64,000 nucleotides of DNA, from NCBI RefSeq assembly GCF_018636735.1, contig NZ_CP045200.1:1612001-1676000 (forward strand), given 5' to 3'. The stretch is from Erythrobacter sp. 3-20A1M (GTDB lineage: Bacteria > Pseudomonadota > Alphaproteobacteria > Sphingomonadales > Sphingomonadaceae). The position numbers were made by a program, and so were the translations under genes. How positions within the stretch are numbered: the stretch's first letter is position 1; each line of letters opens with the position of its first letter. Of the stretch, positions 27,317 to 36,060 are shown piece after piece. The notes beneath the pieces were generated by a model that saw nothing but the letters and a program-made list of their open reading frames with translations, was not told the origin of the DNA and searched no databases.

Positions 27317-28669
27317 TTAGCCCTGCGCGTTTGTCCATGCGCCCATGGAGCCCAGATAGACGTCGAGGTGTTTGAAGCCTTGGCTTGCGAGCCAGCCCGC
27401 TGCTACGCTCGCCCTCATGCCGCTGGCGCACATCAAAGTGTAATGACGGTCGCGATCGAGCTCTTTCCAGCGGGTGTTGAGCTCGCCGACATAGACATGT
27501 TCGGATTCATCGATGCTGCCTTGCTGCCGTTCGTCAAGGGCGCGCACGTCGAGCAAGGTCCAATCTTCGCTGTCCTCAGCGAGCCTGCGTGCGACTTCCT
27601 CGGTGTCGATCATGGCAATACTTTGCATCGCTTTGCCCTGTGCGGCGGCTGGGATCACGCCGACATAGCCGCCGACAATATTATCGAGACCAATGCGCAC
27701 CAAATGCGCCATAGCTTGAGCGAGCTCGTCTTCTTCGGAAGCGATTAGGGCTATCGTGTCGCCTTCGCTGATGAACCACCCGGCAAAGGCGGGTATCATT
27801 CCCACTGGAAGGCACACGGCACCCTGCATATGACCGGCGGCATAGGCGAGCGGCTCGCGTACATCGACCAGATGATCGGCGCCGCTCTCGCCGAGGTCTT
27901 CCAGCCCCAGAAGCCTTGGCCGCATGACTCGCGGCGCGGCATTGGCGCCTTCGAGATTGAGCCGCTCCATTAGCCGAAAATAAGGTGGCTGGTAATGATG
28001 CTCTTCTACCTTCGCCTTGATGAACTCGTCGCGGTCAGCAATGCGCAGCCGCGGGTTGTTGCGCCGCTCATGGCCGATTGTCGAGAATTCCCGGTCTGCC
28101 ATTCCGGACCCGCAAACCGATCCGGCACCGTGCGCCGGGTATATGATTGTCTGGTCACCCAGAGCGCAAATCTTTTGCAATGAATCGTACAGGAGGCCCG
28201 CGACCTCCCGCGCGCGCTCGGGATAGAAATCGGTTCGGCCGACGTCGCCCACGAAGAGCGCATCGCCGGTGAACACGCCGACCGGTCCTTCGGGATAATC
28301 GTCGTCGTGAAAGACGAAGGCGAGATGATCGTCGGTGTGACCGGGGGTTTCGAGCACTTCGACCCTGATCTTACCGATCTCGAAAACGTCGCCCTCTCGC
28401 GCGGTGTCGGCGAACACAACCTCATCCGCAGGGTTTGGACCGTGCAGAACGCGGGCACCGGTCATTTTGGCCAGTACCGGCGATCCCGTGATGAGATCCT
28501 CATTCCTGTGCGTTTCGAAGATATGCGTGATCTCCAGCCCTTCGGCGCGGGCTCGCTCGAGATATATCTCGCAGTCGCGGCGCGGATCGATGACCGCTGC
28601 CTTGCCCTGCGAACCGATCAGATAGGAAAGGTGCGAAAGGCCGGGGGTCTTTATCTTCTCAAGCAGCAT
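27317..28669 (-). CDS. MBL-fold hydrolase with two rhodanese domains (persulfide metabolism)
   Basis: This 450-residue protein has an N-terminal metallo-beta-lactamase fold with the ligand-bearing motif ETHRNEDLITG near 52, TPGHTDDH near 108, FTGDALFVGDVGRTD and YPAHGAGS. Two rhodanese domains follow. The first has no active Cys (ALIASEEDE). The second has the catalytic loop MCASGMRAS. This layout matches CstB-like enzymes that oxidise persulfides and transfer sulfane sulfur. It is the last intact gene of a seven-gene leftward unit whose promoter carries the ECF motif. Confidence 0.88.
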   Translation of the reverse strand: MLLEKIKTPGLSHLSYLIGSQGKAAVIDPRRDCEIYLERARAEGLEITHIFETHRNEDLITGSPVLAKMTGARVLHGPNPADEVVFADTAREGDVFEIGKIRVEVLETPGHTDDHLAFVFHDDDYPEGPVGVFTGDALFVGDVGRTDFYPERAREVAGLLYDSLQKICALGDQTIIYPAHGAGSVCGSGMADREFSTIGHERRNNPRLRIADRDEFIKAKVEEHHYQPPYFRLMERLNLEGANAAPRVMRPRLLGLEDLGESGADHLVDVREPLAYAAGHMQGAVCLPVGMIPAFAGWFISEGDTIALIASEEDELAQAMAHLVRIGLDNIVGGYVGVIPAAAQGKAMQSIAMIDTEEVARRLAEDSEDWTLLDVRALDERQQGSIDESEHVYVGELNTRWKELDRDRHYTLMCASGMRASVAAGWLASQGFKHLDVYLGSMGAWTNAQG

Positions 28670-28712
28670 ATCTTACCTCGTTGTTGGAATGTTTCCGCAA
28701 GTCCGCATCGAT

Positions 28713-29432
28713 CTAGTCGATCCCGAGTTCGGCCTTGAGCGCCGAGACGTTCTCGAAGCGGTCTTCTTCTGGCCGGGCGATAGCGGGTTTAGCGTTGACC
28801 CAGGTGTTCTCGCAGACGAATTCGAGCATCGCTGCCGCGAGGTCGGCGTGCCTGCAGCGAAAGCAATCTTGGGCAAGGCGCTCGTCGGTAATGACGGCTT
28901 CACCCGTATAGGGTTCGTCGAGGAGCCAGCCCGGTCGCGCAGCCGTCCATTTCAGGCCTTTCGCGCGCTCCAGAAGATCTTCCATGGCGCGCATCTGTTC
29001 GAGAATATTGTGCAAGGCTGGTCTTGCTGTGAGCTCGAACCATGCAGGAACGCTGGGCTGCGGCTCTACGAACGCCGCCGATATCACGACGATCCGGGAA
29101 ATGCCGGTCGCCGACATCGCTTCCACAAGCCTGCGGGTTCCCTCCGTGTAAAGCGGAGGCGGATCGATCGCCGTGGATGGGCTAAATCCTATACCGAGTG
29201 CGGAAATAACAGCACGGCAACCTTCGAGCTCGCTGCTGAAGTCGTCATTGAGTACATCGCACTGGTGGTACTCGACGTTGTCGACCCGGTCCGATGGTTC
29301 GGGCAAGGTGTGCTCGAACGCTCGAACTTCGATGCCCTTGTGAACCGCATGGCGCAGTATTTCCGTGCCGGTCTTTCCTCCGGCACCGAAGACCGCAAGG
29401 GGGGCTGCATCGCTCACAGGCTCAGCTTCCAC
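28713..29432 (-). CDS. NAD(P)H-binding atypical SDR oxidoreductase
   Basis: This 239-residue protein has the nucleotide-binding loop FGAGGKTGTEI and the segments CRAVISALG, RRLVEAMSATGISRIVVIS and WTAARPGWL of atypical short-chain dehydrogenases (NAD(P)H-binding, NmrA-like). The substrate is unknown. The GTG start at 29432 is preceded by GAGG at 7 bases. It lies 43 bases upstream of the metallo-hydrolase/rhodanese gene and is probably co-transcribed with it. Confidence 0.82.
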   Translation of the reverse strand: MEAEPVSDAAPLAVFGAGGKTGTEILRHAVHKGIEVRAFEHTLPEPSDRVDNVEYHQCDVLNDDFSSELEGCRAVISALGIGFSPSTAIDPPPLYTEGTRRLVEAMSATGISRIVVISAAFVEPQPSVPAWFELTARPALHNILEQMRAMEDLLERAKGLKWTAARPGWLLDEPYTGEAVITDERLAQDCFRCRHADLAAAMLEFVCENTWVNAKPAIARPEEDRFENVSALKAELGID

Positions 29433-29525
29433 TGTAGCACCTCATTATAAATTCGGCCGCGCGTGCCGGGCCGAACATGATCATAGAGCGGGCACCGACG
29501 CACGCTGGCGCCCGCTCGCTCGTGT

Positions 29526-30014
29526 TCACGCCTCGCTGTTGCCGCAGGTCGTGTACCCCCAGAACCCGAACTCGTCCTTCATCCGAGGTCCGGCGACGAT
29601 GAGTTCCTGCATCTGCAGGCCCGCGTCTCCTTCGTCATCGAGAAGGCGCGTGCGGATACGAAGCTCACCATTCGCATACTCACCCGAGGCGCTTGCTGTG
29701 ACAGGGATCAGCTTGCCGTTGATCTTGATCGCGCCGCCACCGCTGTTGTCGTAGACGAACGACGGAAACGCGACCTCAGTCAGGCGAAACTGACACGTGT
29801 TCTCGGCTCCCAGCGTGGCGAGGTCCGCGTCGCTCATGGTCTCGGGCAGCATGAGGCCCGGGCTGAGGTTGGCAAGAGCGCTCGCAGCACTCTCTATCGG
29901 CGCCGCAGTTGCCGGGGGATCGAGCTGTGCTTCGCGATCATTGCCGACCGCGGTATTGGTGTTGCAGGCCGCCAGAGGGAGGGCTGCAAGCGTCAGGATT
30001 GCGATCTTGTTCAT
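29526..30014 (-). CDS. Hypothetical lipoprotein
   Basis: This 162-residue protein has a lipoprotein signal (KIAILTLAALPLAAC), a disordered acidic stretch and a beta-rich domain with two later Cys (NTCQFRLTEV and GYTTCGN). I do not recognise a named family with confidence. The ATG overlaps the stop of the DUF305 gene by four bases, so translation is coupled. Its place in the unit suggests an envelope function in the same stress response. Confidence 0.75.
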   Translation of the reverse strand: MNKIAILTLAALPLAACNTNTAVGNDREAQLDPPATAAPIESAASALANLSPGLMLPETMSDADLATLGAENTCQFRLTEVAFPSFVYDNSGGGAIKINGKLIPVTASASGEYANGELRIRTRLLDDEGDAGLQMQELIVAGPRMKDEFGFWGYTTCGNSEA

Positions 30015-30544
30015 TGCTGCATCTCCTCGGGCAGGCGTTCTTCGGTGCGCGGACCGTTTTCCTCGATGTCCTGGATGAGATATTTCATCTCGGCGATCTC
30101 GCGCCGCTGCGCGACGATGATGGCCTGCGCGAGTTCGCGAACCCGCGGATCCTTCAGGCTCGCCCTCTCGCTAGTCATGATCGCGATCGAGTGGTGCGGG
30201 ATCATCGCGGCCATGTATTCGGTATCGTCCACCGTGGTCTGGCTGCGTACGAGCCATAGCGCGAGCGCGAAGACGACGGCTCCGACACCCAAGATGATGA
30301 AGTTCTTGGTCCGGTCCTTGTACATGCCCCACATGAAGAGAAGCATGACCACCATCATCATCGCGCCCATGACGAACATCATCCAGAAGCGCGTCTCGCT
30401 CCAGAAAACGTCGTCCATGTCGAAGCTGTTGGCATACATCAGGAAGAACATGATCACGGTCGAGGTCGATACCATTGCCATGAACCGCCAGTAGTTGCCG
30501 CCCCCTCCACCTTTTTCGTGTGCATCGTGCCTAGCTTCAGCCAT
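30011..30544 (-). CDS. DUF305 membrane-anchored protein
   Basis: This 177-residue protein has three hydrophobic spans and a C-terminal DUF305 (ferritin-like) segment with the typical YMAAMIPHHSIAIMTS motif and a REIAEMKYLI helix. The family accompanies copper resistance genes and has His/Met residues fit for metal binding. A Met-rich span (MMFVMGAMMMVVMLLFMW) is notable. It starts one base after the potassium-channel-like gene ends and is coupled to the lipoprotein gene. Confidence 0.86.
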   Translation of the reverse strand: MAEARHDAHEKGGGGGNYWRFMAMVSTSTVIMFFLMYANSFDMDDVFWSETRFWMMFVMGAMMMVVMLLFMWGMYKDRTKNFIILGVGAVVFALALWLVRSQTTVDDTEYMAAMIPHHSIAIMTSERASLKDPRVRELAQAIIVAQRREIAEMKYLIQDIEENGPRTEERLPEEMQQ

Positions 30545-30545
30545 A

Positions 30546-30962
30546 TCAATTCTCCTTTTCGCTCATGGTTTGATAGACATATTGGGCGGTGCAACTGATC
30601 ATCAGGAACCCGGTAAGGGCGGCGATGCCGGAAATGGCGCGCATGTGCCCGGCGGGCAGAATATCGCCGAGACCGACCGTCGAGATCGTGATCAGCGCGA
30701 AGTAGTAATAATCCATCCAGCTGTTGATGACGTCCTTCTCGAGCCCGCCAAGGCCCCAGACGGAAGCGAGATACATTCCGCCCGCGAATATGCCGGCGAT
30801 GACCAGATGGCTGAGAAGAACGAGGCTGGAGCCTGCAAGCAGCCGGAAATGGCGTGGGTCCTTGCCTGGCGGAGAAACGGCTTTCGCCCCGCGCAGCATC
30901 AACATGTGGAAGTAGAGAGAGATCGCGAACAGCGCGAAACCGAGAAGCAGTGCCCAAATCAT
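30546..30962 (-). CDS. Two-span potassium channel-like protein
   Basis: This 138-residue protein has hydrophobic spans and a pore loop TISTVGLGDILP, a variant of the potassium selectivity filter (TVGYGD), followed by an inner helix. That matches the ion-channel Pfam family Ion_trans_2. No cytosolic RCK domain is present. The ATG at 30962 overlaps the stop of the glutaredoxin-MauE gene as ATGA; a longer in-frame start lies within that gene and is rejected. How it serves metal stress is unknown; electrogenic compensation is possible. Confidence 0.82.
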   Translation of the reverse strand: MIWALLLGFALFAISLYFHMLMLRGAKAVSPPGKDPRHFRLLAGSSLVLLSHLVIAGIFAGGMYLASVWGLGGLEKDVINSWMDYYYFALITISTVGLGDILPAGHMRAISGIAALTGFLMISCTAQYVYQTMSEKEN

Positions 30963-31720
30963 AGCGAGACCCAACCCAGGGCCTTGGCACCCATCCAAAG
31001 ACCCATACCGATCATGAACAGGTTCTCGGTCAACGATACGAAGCCGAGCGGCACGTTGCTGCTTCCGCCGACGCAAGCGCATTTCAACTCGCGCTTGTCG
31101 ATGTAGACCGCCTTGAACACGCTGACCGCGCCGACCGTCCCTATGAACAGCGATACCGGAACCGAGACGATCGGAAGCGCGTGCGCGACCATTAATATTC
31201 CAGCCAAACCCTCACCGAACGGATATAGAAATCCATATCGTACCCAGCGTCGCGCCAGCAGATCGTAGTTGAGGAACATGGTCGAGAAGCTGCGCACGTC
31301 CTGCAACTTCTGGATCGCGAGCAAGGCCATCGATAGGCTGACAAACCATTCGACCGCTTCCACCGTGAAAATCGTGTCGAAAACGTACCAGCTAATTGCC
31401 AGACCCAGGAGGAAAGCGACGCCGAAAATGGCAATGACGGGCTGGTAGCTGGTCTCGTCATCACCGGCTTGCGTTCTTTTCTTGCCGACATGCTCACGGA
31501 CATCGTCGTAACCTCCGATGCGCTTCCCGCCGATGAAGGTTTGGGGGGTGGTTTCTACCCCATGCTGCTCTTTGAACGCATCGGTCTCCTCGCGCGTTTT
31601 CAAATGGTGGTCGTCCACCTCGAAACCTTCGCGTTTGAGCAAATCGACCGTTTTCAATCCATACGGACAAACGTGGTCCGGCATGACCATTCGGTAAACG
31701 GTGGCAGTTTTAGTCGTCAC
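30959..31720 (-). CDS. Glutaredoxin-MauE/DoxX fusion membrane protein
   Basis: This 253-residue protein has an N-terminal glutaredoxin fold with HVCPYGLK (one active Cys), TTPQTFIGGKRIGGYDD as the GSH-binding region, then a four-span MauE-like membrane domain with a Cys pair near the end (LKCACVGGSSNVPLG). It may move reducing power or disulfides across the membrane. I chose a GTG at 31720 with GGAG 7 bases upstream. The open frame upstream of it is low-quality sequence. It lies 100 bases after the permease gene. Confidence 0.85.
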   Translation of the reverse strand: MTTKTATVYRMVMPDHVCPYGLKTVDLLKREGFEVDDHHLKTREETDAFKEQHGVETTPQTFIGGKRIGGYDDVREHVGKKRTQAGDDETSYQPVIAIFGVAFLLGLAISWYVFDTIFTVEAVEWFVSLSMALLAIQKLQDVRSFSTMFLNYDLLARRWVRYGFLYPFGEGLAGILMVAHALPIVSVPVSLFIGTVGAVSVFKAVYIDKRELKCACVGGSSNVPLGFVSLTENLFMIGMGLWMGAKALGWVSL

Positions 31721-31820
31721 GATATGCTCCGTCTTGAATTTCTTTTGATCCGCGAACTTGGCGCCTCGATCCTCGTCGGCTTTTGGTCGCTGCCTTTGCG
31801 CTCGTGTTCTACTAACGGGG

Positions 31821-33173
31821 TCATCGCCTCTCTTCCGCCGGTCTTTCTGAAGCGGAGTCCATCGCTTGCGAACGCCTGGACAAATAGAACCATTCGGCGA
31901 TGAAAACGGCGGCAATGCCTGCGACCGCATAGGCGACGACCGCAGGGTCGGTTTTGAGCTTGGCGAAGGCAAAAGCTGTCAGGACTACGCTGTCCGCCAC
32001 GAGTGCCGACCATAGCACCCAGGCACGCGCACCGATCTCTTCCCGCAAACCGCGCAGCACGCCCCAATGCACAAGCATGTCCATTACGAGATAGAAAAAT
32101 GCTCCGAGCGAAGCGATCCGCGACAGATCGAACAGGACCGCGAGCGTGCCGGCAATCACTACGGTATAGACCAGCATGTGACTGCGGATCGGTCCGCTCA
32201 TGCCGAAATGGCTATGCGGGATCATCTTCATCTCGGTCAGCATCGTCAGCATTCGCGAAACGGCGAAAACACTGGCGATGACACCCGAGGTCGTGGCTGC
32301 GATCGCGATTGCGACTGTGAAATAGAAGCCAAGCTCTCCGAGCGCGGGGCGCGCAGCTGCCGCAAGAGAGTAATCGCGCGCCTCGGCTATTTCTGAAGTG
32401 CTGAGGCTGGCGCCGACCGCCACCGCGACGAGAAGGTAGACGACCACGCATACTGCGATCGAAATGATAATGGTTCTGCCGACATTCCGATGCGGATCGA
32501 TGATTTCGCCGCCGCTGTTGGTGATGGTGGTGAAACCCTTGAAAGCGAGGATCGAGAAAGCGACCGAAGCGAGCAACGCGTCGAGGCCCGAAAGCGCGAC
32601 CGGCTCTGCGAAGGCACCGCCTGAAAATCCGGTGGCCCAGATCGCCGCAATTGCGAACAGGGCGATGCCGCCGATCTTGATTGCCGACATAATGAGCGAA
32701 AACCCGCTGACCGATTTGTTGCCGGCAGCATTCACGAAATAGGCGAAAACGATGAGGGCCAGTGCCGCGACGGAGACCAGAATGCCGCTGCTTTCGAGCC
32801 CAAAGGGCCGCAAGGCATAGGTCGCGAAGGTCCGAGCGACCAGGCTTTCGTTGATGACCATCGACAGCGCCATCAGGAGCGATGCCGATGCTGCAACGAC
32901 GCCCGGTCCGTAAGCCTTCTGAAGGATCATCGCGATGCCGCCAGAGGAGGGCCAGCGGTTCGACATCTTGATGTAGCTGTAGGCGGCAAGCGAGGTAACC
33001 AGCGCGCCGACTATGAAAGAAAGCGGAAATAACGGTCCAGCCAGTTCGGCAATCTGGCCGGTCAGTGCGAAGATACCTGCGCCAATCATGACGCCGGTCC
33101 CCATCGCGACACCGCCCAGCAACGTTATCGAGCCCGCATTCTCGCTATGTTGATCGTCGCCATCTGTCTGCAA
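31821..33173 (-). CDS. APC family amino-acid permease
   Basis: This 450-residue inner-membrane transporter has the APC first-span motif GAGIFALTGQIAELAGP, about twelve spans, and conserved stretches such as FSILAFKGFTTITNSGGEI. The substrate is unknown; amino acid uptake for thiol synthesis is one possibility. The start is a TTG at 33173 with GGGG upstream. It is the first gene of the seven-gene leftward unit, and an ECF-type promoter lies 49 bases before it. Confidence 0.87.
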   Translation of the reverse strand: MQTDGDDQHSENAGSITLLGGVAMGTGVMIGAGIFALTGQIAELAGPLFPLSFIVGALVTSLAAYSYIKMSNRWPSSGGIAMILQKAYGPGVVAASASLLMALSMVINESLVARTFATYALRPFGLESSGILVSVAALALIVFAYFVNAAGNKSVSGFSLIMSAIKIGGIALFAIAAIWATGFSGGAFAEPVALSGLDALLASVAFSILAFKGFTTITNSGGEIIDPHRNVGRTIIISIAVCVVVYLLVAVAVGASLSTSEIAEARDYSLAAAARPALGELGFYFTVAIAIAATTSGVIASVFAVSRMLTMLTEMKMIPHSHFGMSGPIRSHMLVYTVVIAGTLAVLFDLSRIASLGAFFYLVMDMLVHWGVLRGLREEIGARAWVLWSALVADSVVLTAFAFAKLKTDPAVVAYAVAGIAAVFIAEWFYLSRRSQAMDSASERPAEERR

Positions 33174-33221
33174 GTCTTTCCCCTGTCTATGTCATCCCGT
33201 CCGAGAAGCATCACGACAAGC

Positions 33222-33246
33222 AGTACGTTGGGCAGAGGTTCACCCC
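33222..33246 (-). promoter_or_regulatory. ECF-type promoter, site 1 (permease-rhodanese unit)
   Basis: Minus strand: TTTAAGGGG upstream box (GGGGTG at 33246-33241), 13 bases, then CGTACT (33227-33222). It has the same boxes and spacing as four other sites around the sigma-factor operon. Confidence 0.75.
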
Positions 33247-33459
33247 TTAAAAAGATCCAGCATTTCTGACCGAGCTTTTGACTATCGCATTTCTCCTATT
33301 TCGTGCGTGCTGCAATCATACAAATTGGAAGGGTCCGGGACTGTGGGGGCAGCCAGCCCGGACCCGGCGAGAAGTTCGACAGGCTTCTGTGTCGCTTCCC
33401 GCAATTAGTCCTCATCGCCTGCAACCTTTCATGCCGACGCATGGAGTGGCTTCACCCCC

Positions 33460-33924
33460 TTACGGAAAGGACGCGAAGACGCTCTGTCCGGTTGGGCCAA
33501 AGGCGATGACGTCGTAAGGCTGGATCCGGTTTCCGGCCTCCATGCCGGGCGATCCCAGAGGCATTCCCGGAACCGCGAGGCCGGCAACGCCGGCGGGCCG
33601 TTCGCGCAAAAGCTTGGCGACGGCTTCTGCAGGCACGTGACCTTCGATGATGTATCCATCGACCTCCATCGTATGGCATGACCATAACTCTTGGGGTACG
33701 CCCCGCGCGGTCTTGATCGCCGCCATGTCGTTGCTGTCGACCGATGCCACCTTCGTGTTCATCCCGTCTTCGACATGGCCTGCCCAGTTGAGACAGCACC
33801 CACATCCTGGATCCCGGAACATCGTATAGGTCGCTGCCTGAGCCACGTTCGAACAGGCTGCCAGCACGAGCAAGGCCGCGCCGCTAATCGATCGCCGGAG
33901 CAGCGAAGGCTTTTTCAAATTCAT
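33460..33924 (-). CDS. DUF411 lipoprotein, metal-binding
   Basis: This 154-residue protein has a lipoprotein signal (GAALLVLAAC) followed by DUF411: MFRDPGCGCCLNWAGHV, SCHTMEVDGYIIEGHVP and AVPGMPLGSPGMEAG. It is a divergent relative of the gene at 18483 and probably binds copper at the periplasmic face. The ATG at 33924 has AAGGAA upstream and overlaps the methyltransferase stop by four bases. The two genes form a unit under ECF-type promoter site 2. Confidence 0.87.
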   Translation of the reverse strand: MNLKKPSLLRRSISGAALLVLAACSNVAQAATYTMFRDPGCGCCLNWAGHVEDGMNTKVASVDSNDMAAIKTARGVPQELWSCHTMEVDGYIIEGHVPAEAVAKLLRERPAGVAGLAVPGMPLGSPGMEAGNRIQPYDVIAFGPTGQSVFASFP

Positions 33925-34625
33925 TGTGCAATTCCTTTCTTGTATCCGCGCCATAGCGAGATCGTCCCGGTTGCCGTCGGGAACCGTTGGAGCAGGCATG
34001 GCTCGGTGAAGATTTCGGCGAACAGTTTTTCGACTTCGCCGTCGGCGCTGGGCTGCGTGTCGCTTATGCCGTCAAGAGACTGGACGGTCGCCCGGAAGAG
34101 GCTCCGCATGAGTGGGCTATCCTGCTTCATATAATCGGAGATCAACACGGTTCCGCCTGGCACGAGCAAGCTTTCGATGGTTTCCAGGATTGTCTGCTTC
34201 TTGCGCAAGGGGACCTGGTGCAGGACGAGGCTGCTGACGATCTTGTTCGGCTGCCACCCTGCGGGTAGCTTGAGGCTTTCGAGAAAGCCATTGTGCCATT
34301 TCACGAGATCGGCTCCCGCGCCAAACTTGCGCCGCGCAAGCGCGAGCGCATCCGGGTCGGGTTCGACACCGATCAGACCCGCTTCCGGACAATCCGTCAT
34401 CAAGGCCTTGAGAAGAGTGCCGGTTCCGCTGCCAACATCGATCACCCGGTCGCCGGGGACAAGGTGCAGCTCTTCGACAATCCTTTGGCGCCAGAGATGT
34501 TCGCGGGTGAACAGACCGATCGCCCGGTCGTAAAGCGGCGTCAGAAAGCTCTTGCCAAGAAGAGGCGTAAATTCGCCGTGATCTTCAGGTGCGGTGATAT
34601 TGCTCACGAGTTGGTTTCCATTCAT
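33921..34625 (-). CDS. Class I SAM-dependent methyltransferase
   Basis: This 234-residue protein has the SAM-binding motif I VIDVGSGTGTLLKAL, motif II GVEPDPDALALARRK and the acidic segment LVLHQVP. It is soluble and cytoplasmic. The substrate is not evident. The ATG at 34625 has no strong ribosome site. It is coupled to the DUF411 lipoprotein gene and faces away from the CnrY-like gene, with two back-to-back ECF-type promoters between them. Confidence 0.86.
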   Translation of the reverse strand: MNGNQLVSNITAPEDHGEFTPLLGKSFLTPLYDRAIGLFTREHLWRQRIVEELHLVPGDRVIDVGSGTGTLLKALMTDCPEAGLIGVEPDPDALALARRKFGAGADLVKWHNGFLESLKLPAGWQPNKIVSSLVLHQVPLRKKQTILETIESLLVPGGTVLISDYMKQDSPLMRSLFRATVQSLDGISDTQPSADGEVEKLFAEIFTEPCLLQRFPTATGTISLWRGYKKGIAQ

Positions 34626-34660
34626 CCCGGGTTCGACCCGATTCTGACAGACCCGTCTCG

Positions 34661-34685
34661 ATTACGTATGGTGGTGGACATTCCC
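34661..34685 (-). promoter_or_regulatory. ECF-type promoter, site 2 (methyltransferase-DUF411 unit)
   Basis: Minus strand: TTTGAGGGA box (GGGAAT at 34685-34680), 13 bases, CGTAAT (34666-34661). It points left and is only 18 bases from site 3, which points right. Confidence 0.78.
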
Positions 34686-34703
34686 TCAAAAAAAGAAGTT
34701 TAA

Positions 34704-34728
34704 GGGATTGTGCAGGCGAGCGCGTATA
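34704..34728 (+). promoter_or_regulatory. ECF-type promoter, site 3 (anti-sigma/sensor/sigma operon)
   Basis: Plus strand: TTTAAGGGA box (GGGATT at 34704-34709), 13 bases, CGTATA (34723-34728). It lies 30 bases before the CnrY-like ATG, consistent with autoregulation of the sigma factor. Confidence 0.8.
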
Positions 34729-34758
34729 GGACACGTGCAACCCACAGGAGTTTTTCGG

Positions 34759-35055
34759 ATGCGTGACAATCACTCTCTTGATGCGGTGCTCGGAACCCTT
34801 TCCGCCACCGGCACCAGCGAGGTCCCCGCCGACTTCATGGATGGCGTTTGGCAGCGCGCCGGACAGCTTGGCGAAATCGCCGACCGACGCCGCCGGACGG
34901 CTCTGTTCGTCGGTCTGTTCGTCGTCGGGCTTGGAGCTGGCGCCGGAACGAGCGGTTGGCCCGGCGGCTATGGCACGTCTTCCGCGTCATTTGGCGAGAG
35001 TCTTATCCTCGGCGAACAGCTGTCCCCATCGGCGCTCCTCCATGTGGAGCAATAG
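34759..35055 (+). CDS. CnrY-like single-span anti-sigma factor
   Basis: This 98-residue protein has a hydrophilic N-terminal ~46 residues and one membrane span (TALFVGLFVVGLGAGAGTSG). A short periplasmic tail follows. The size, topology and gene order (this gene, then the CnrX-like sensor, then the ECF sigma gene) match cnrY-cnrX-cnrH of Cupriavidus. The N-terminus should hold the sigma factor inactive. Sequence similarity itself is weak, so the call rests on layout. CAGGAG precedes the ATG. Confidence 0.72.
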   Translation: MRDNHSLDAVLGTLSATGTSEVPADFMDGVWQRAGQLGEIADRRRRTALFVGLFVVGLGAGAGTSGWPGGYGTSSASFGESLILGEQLSPSALLHVEQ

Positions 35056-35058
35056 GGT

Positions 35059-35493
35059 TTGAAGACGACGCATATCGTTCTCGCGGTGCTTCTCGCAGCA
35101 CTTGCAGGATGCCTCGGCGCGATTGCCGCGGACCGCTGGGCCAATCACGAGGCTGGCTCCGGCCTCCACGATTTCGTGCACGACGAACTCACCCTGACGG
35201 CCGACCAGGAGCAGCGTCTCGATGCGCTCGAGGCTCGTTTCGCTGTCGAAAGGGCACGGCTCGAAGGATCGGCGCGTGCAGCCAATGCCCGGCTCGCCCA
35301 GGCGATGGAAACCGAGCATGAGTACGGTCCCGAGGTCTCGGCCGCGATCGACGAGGTGCATGCACGCATGGGCGATCTGCAGAAAGCAACGGTGCGCCAT
35401 GTCTTCGACATGCGCGAAATTCTCGAACCCGAGCAGCAACGCCAGTTCGACCGCAAGGTCTCCGACGCCTTGACCCGCGACCCTCGCGACTGA
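35059..35493 (+). CDS. CnrX-like periplasmic metal sensor
   Basis: This 144-residue protein has an N-terminal membrane anchor (IVLAVLLAALAGCLGAIAA) and a helical periplasmic domain. His37, His41, Glu58, His114 and Met118 have exactly the relative spacing of the CnrX metal ligands His42, His46, Glu63, His119 and Met123, so the sensor site appears intact (HDFVH, HVFDM). The TTG start has GGAG 9 bases upstream. CnrX senses Co and Ni; here the controlled genes are mainly for copper, so the true inducer is open. Confidence 0.85.
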   Translation: MKTTHIVLAVLLAALAGCLGAIAADRWANHEAGSGLHDFVHDELTLTADQEQRLDALEARFAVERARLEGSARAANARLAQAMETEHEYGPEVSAAIDEVHARMGDLQKATVRHVFDMREILEPEQQRQFDRKVSDALTRDPRD

Positions 35494-35499
35494 AGCGCC

Positions 35500-36060
35500 A
35501 TGTCGGGGGCGGGCGACAATCCGGATGAGGCCCTTGTTTCGCAGGCGAGGGCTGGAAACAAGCGGGCTTTCAGCCAACTCGTCGAGCATGAAACTGGTCG
35601 GCTTCTCGCGCTCGGGACACGCATGCTTTCCTCTCCTTCTCAGGCCGAGGACGTTGTTCAGGACAGCCTCGCTTCGGTGTGGCTGACGCGCCATCGGCTT
35701 GATCCGGACAAGCCGATCGGACCCTATCTGACAACCGTCGTCCTCAACCGCTGCCGGGACCGTTTGCGCAGGCGCAAGGTCGCGGGCTTTTTCGGACTGT
35801 CGGGTGATGACGAACTCCATTCCATCGCCGACGATTTGCCGGGTCCTGAAGCGTTGGCCGTTTCCAGGGAAGAGCTCAATCTCGTTCAGGCCGAGATCGC
35901 GCGAATGCCTGTAAGGCTGCGCGAAGCGCTTGTGCTCGTGACCATCGAGGGGCGTAGCCAGGCCGAGGCGGCCGATCTTCTCGGAACGACCGAAAAGGCG
36001 ATCGAAACCCGCGTATATCGCGCGCGCAACAGGCTGAAGGAGCGCTTCGAAAAACTTTGA
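35500..36060 (+). CDS. ECF sigma factor, CnrH-like
   Basis: This 186-residue protein has sigma region 2 (AEDVVQDSLASVWLTRH) and region 4 (LREALVLVTIEGRSQAEAADLLGTTEKAIETRVYRARNRL). No extra C-terminal domain is present. It is released when the sensor/anti-sigma pair is occupied by metal. Its stop codon lies inside the -35 box of the copA promoter (site 4), a very compact arrangement. It probably recognises the five-site motif found around this operon. Confidence 0.9.
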   Translation: MSGAGDNPDEALVSQARAGNKRAFSQLVEHETGRLLALGTRMLSSPSQAEDVVQDSLASVWLTRHRLDPDKPIGPYLTTVVLNRCRDRLRRRKVAGFFGLSGDDELHSIADDLPGPEALAVSREELNLVQAEIARMPVRLREALVLVTIEGRSQAEAADLLGTTEKAIETRVYRARNRLKERFEKL

